From Aureitalea marina (GTDB lineage Bacteria; Bacteroidota; Bacteroidia; Flavobacteriales; Flavobacteriaceae), in the NCBI RefSeq assembly GCF_002943755.1, contig NZ_MQUB01000001.1, positions 1,104,501-1,168,500 on the forward strand: a DNA stretch of 64,000 nucleotides, written 5' to 3'. Positions within the stretch are counted from its first letter, which is position 1, and every line of letters begins with the position of its first letter. A program made the position numbers and the translations under genes. Positions 62,456 through 64,000 of this stretch are shown in pieces. The notes beneath the pieces are model-generated. The model worked only from the letters and a program-made list of their open reading frames with translations, did not search any database and was not told the DNA's origin.

Positions 62456-63253
62456 ATGCGGAGTATCGTCCTCATTATTTTTCTCGCTGTAAATCTGATT
62501 TCAAACCTCGCTTCAGCCCAGGTGGGAATAGGAACAACGACATTGTCCGGTGCTGCTATGTTGGAGATCTCATCGACTACTGGAGGCAATAGGTATCTTG
62601 GCTTATTACCACCTCGGGTGGAAAATTACGCACAACGGGATCTGATTCTGGCCAATTCACTGGATATCGGCCTAATTGTGTTCGTTGTGGACACTGGGGA
62701 ACTCCAGATCTGGAATGGCATTTACTGGGAGAGCATCCATACTCTTGAAGTTCATATCCAAACCCTGGCTCGACAGGACTTTGACAGCGAGGTCAGTTGG
62801 AACTATACCATAAATCCCATATTTTATTCCGTGCCTCCGGATCACTGGAACGCCCTTAGCGACTTGGGAAGTGGGACAGAAGAAATTGATAGAGTATATA
62901 ACAATTTTTTGGGCTGTAGGGACCTAAATAATACCAATGGCGGTGGCAACTTCTTTCATGAGATCGTTTTTGATCCGGTTGATGTCTCTTCCCTGACCAA
63001 TGTGCGGATTGCTTTCGATTACGACATATTCGAATTTGACAACGGAGATGATGTCCGTTACGAAGTATTCCACGATGAGGTGGGTCAGGGACATATCCTA
63101 TTGGTCGATGGAAGTGCTAATCTGACTACCGAAGGTACAGCGATCATTTCCATACCACCGGGTGTCACAACAGTTGGTTTAATAATAGGAATCCGGCAAA
63201 ACGGAGATTCCGATTATGCCGGATTCGATAATTTTCGCGTTTATGGCGAATGA
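62456..63253 (+). CDS. secreted hypothetical surface protein with VGIGTT start
   Basis: The 265-residue exported protein has a signal peptide (about 1-21, ending NLASAQ) followed by VGIGTTTLSGAAMLEISSTT, a start seen in many Bacteroidota surface and tail-fibre-like proteins. The C-terminal half is a beta-rich domain (about 95-265, FDYDIFEFDNGDDVRYEVFH), perhaps a jelly-roll or carbohydrate-binding type fold, which is inference. No type IX sorting domain is recognised at the C-terminus. Divergence or coexpression with neighbours is not evident. Confidence 0.72.
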   Translation: MRSIVLIIFLAVNLISNLASAQVGIGTTTLSGAAMLEISSTTGGNRYLGLLPPRVENYAQRDLILANSLDIGLIVFVVDTGELQIWNGIYWESIHTLEVHIQTLARQDFDSEVSWNYTINPIFYSVPPDHWNALSDLGSGTEEIDRVYNNFLGCRDLNNTNGGGNFFHEIVFDPVDVSSLTNVRIAFDYDIFEFDNGDDVRYEVFHDEVGQGHILLVDGSANLTTEGTAIISIPPGVTTVGLIIGIRQNGDSDYAGFDNFRVYGE

Positions 63254-63255
63254 GA

Positions 63256-64000
63256 TTAGCCTTCTTTGTGGATCTCGACCTGGTGTGGAAATGGAATTTC
63301 TATACCAGCCTCGTCCAAGGCGATTTTTGATTTTTCAAGTATCGCAAAATAGGTGGGCCAATAGTCATCCAATGGTACCATGGCACGAACGGCAAAATTC
63401 ACCGAACTGTCTGCAAGCTCAGAAACCTCTACCATCGGCTCCGGATCACTCATGACGGCATCCAAGCTGTTCAATACGCCCATCAGCACCTCTTTGGTCT
63501 GCTTGATATCGGAGTCGTAAGAAACTCCAATGGTATGGAAGATCTTCAACATACCTTCAGCGGAATAGTTGGTGATGTTGCCATTGGAAAGTGCACCATT
63601 GGGTAAAATTACCAATCGGTTTTGCGGAGTAAGTATTTTAGTAGTGAAGATCTCGATCTCTTTGACACTGCCGAGTTCACCCTGTGCCTCAATCAAATCT
63701 CCAATCTTGAAAGGCTTAAAGATCATGATCAAAACACCACCGGCAAAATTGGAAAGTGACCCCTGTAATGCCAGACCCACAGCCAAACCAGCGGCGGCCA
63801 AGATGGCCGCAAACGAGGTAGTCTCGATTCCTAAAACCCCAAGGATTACAATAATCAGAAGGATCTTCAGACCCCATTTCACCAAGTTACCGAGGAACTT
63901 TCTGAGGCTCGCCTCGTAATGCATTTTGCCCATCATCTTATCGGCCAGTTTGTAAATGCGCTTAAAGATCCATCCTCCAATGACCCAGATGGCCAAGGCG
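63256..64000 (-). CDS. MscS-family mechanosensitive channel (5' end outside window)
   Basis: Small-conductance mechanosensitive channel. The visible 246-residue part starts within a membrane helix (WVIGGWIFKRIYKLADKM), then the pore helix LAAAGLAVGLALQGSLSNFA (the MscS TM3 pattern of A/G packing), the beta domain (FKIGDLIEAQGELGSVKEIE, TPQNRLVILPNGALSNGNIT) and the alpha/beta C-terminal domain. The first helices lie beyond base 64000. It converges with the surface-protein gene with 2 bp between stops. Confidence 0.93.
   Translation of the reverse strand, partial: ALAIWVIGGWIFKRIYKLADKMMGKMHYEASLRKFLGNLVKWGLKILLIIVILGVLGIETTSFAAILAAAGLAVGLALQGSLSNFAGGVLIMIFKPFKIGDLIEAQGELGSVKEIEIFTTKILTPQNRLVILPNGALSNGNITNYSAEGMLKIFHTIGVSYDSDIKQTKEVLMGVLNSLDAVMSDPEPMVEVSELADSSVNFAVRAMVPLDDYWPTYFAILEKSKIALDEAGIEIPFPHQVEIHKEG

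Overview
The window is a 64 kb chromosomal segment of a Gram-negative member of the Bacteroidota, most likely a marine Flavobacteriaceae. The pointers are bacillithiol synthase BshA, a NagB–PIG-L fusion, a GH3–serine-hydrolase fusion, DUF4159, DUF490/TamB, LptD, many secreted proteins with a Q just after the signal peptide, and several TAnnTTTG-type -7 boxes. Most of it is housekeeping DNA with short intergenic gaps.

Layout. 1-12.6 kb: clpC (cut by the window edge), gyrA, a TPR protein, an NlpC/P60 peptidase, thiolase, a 7TM-HD hydrolase and a two-domain NagB. 12.6-20.9 kb: a looser stretch of small secreted and membrane proteins of unknown function, with three calcineurin-type phosphatase or 5'-nucleotidase genes, two of which form a split UshA-like enzyme. 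21.2-26.6 kb: the most unusual region, described below. 26.6-28.1 kb: dispersed and tandem hairpin repeats and three tRNA genes (Arg-TCT, Pro-TGG, Ser-GCT), all on the minus strand. 28.2-64 kb: a dense core region with RNA methyltransferases, DUF4159, a membrane AraC regulator, an M23 peptidase, tsaD, tamB, ridA, lptD, an amidase, an MCE protein with HdrB/HdrC-like Fe-S proteins, GH3-beta-lactamase, bshA, an M19 peptidase, a GlcD/GlcF-like oxidoreductase, an LpxH-like phosphatase, aroC, a dicarboxylate symporter and an MscS channel (cut by the edge).

The 21.2-26.6 kb region reads as an integron-like gene-cassette array without an integrase in view. Eight small transcription units (nine ORFs), all on the plus strand and mostly without recognisable function, alternate with nine non-coding sites of about 70-220 bp. 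Each site starts with xxxxAAC-AAnGC, ends with GCCGTTxxxx or a variant, and carries internal palindromes. The bases just before each gene are the reverse complement of the bases just after the same gene (8-13 bp, perfect or nearly so in seven of eight cassettes), and they differ from cassette to cassette. That is what is expected if each cassette was inserted as a circle by site-specific recombination at GTT, as at integron attC sites. The site bodies fall into a few sequence families reused with unrelated genes.

Several core genes look damaged. lptD and ridA each lack one G in a G run, which may be sequencing error. The M19 peptidase has an in-frame TAA followed by a coding-like tail. tamB has no standard start codon upstream of its membrane helix.
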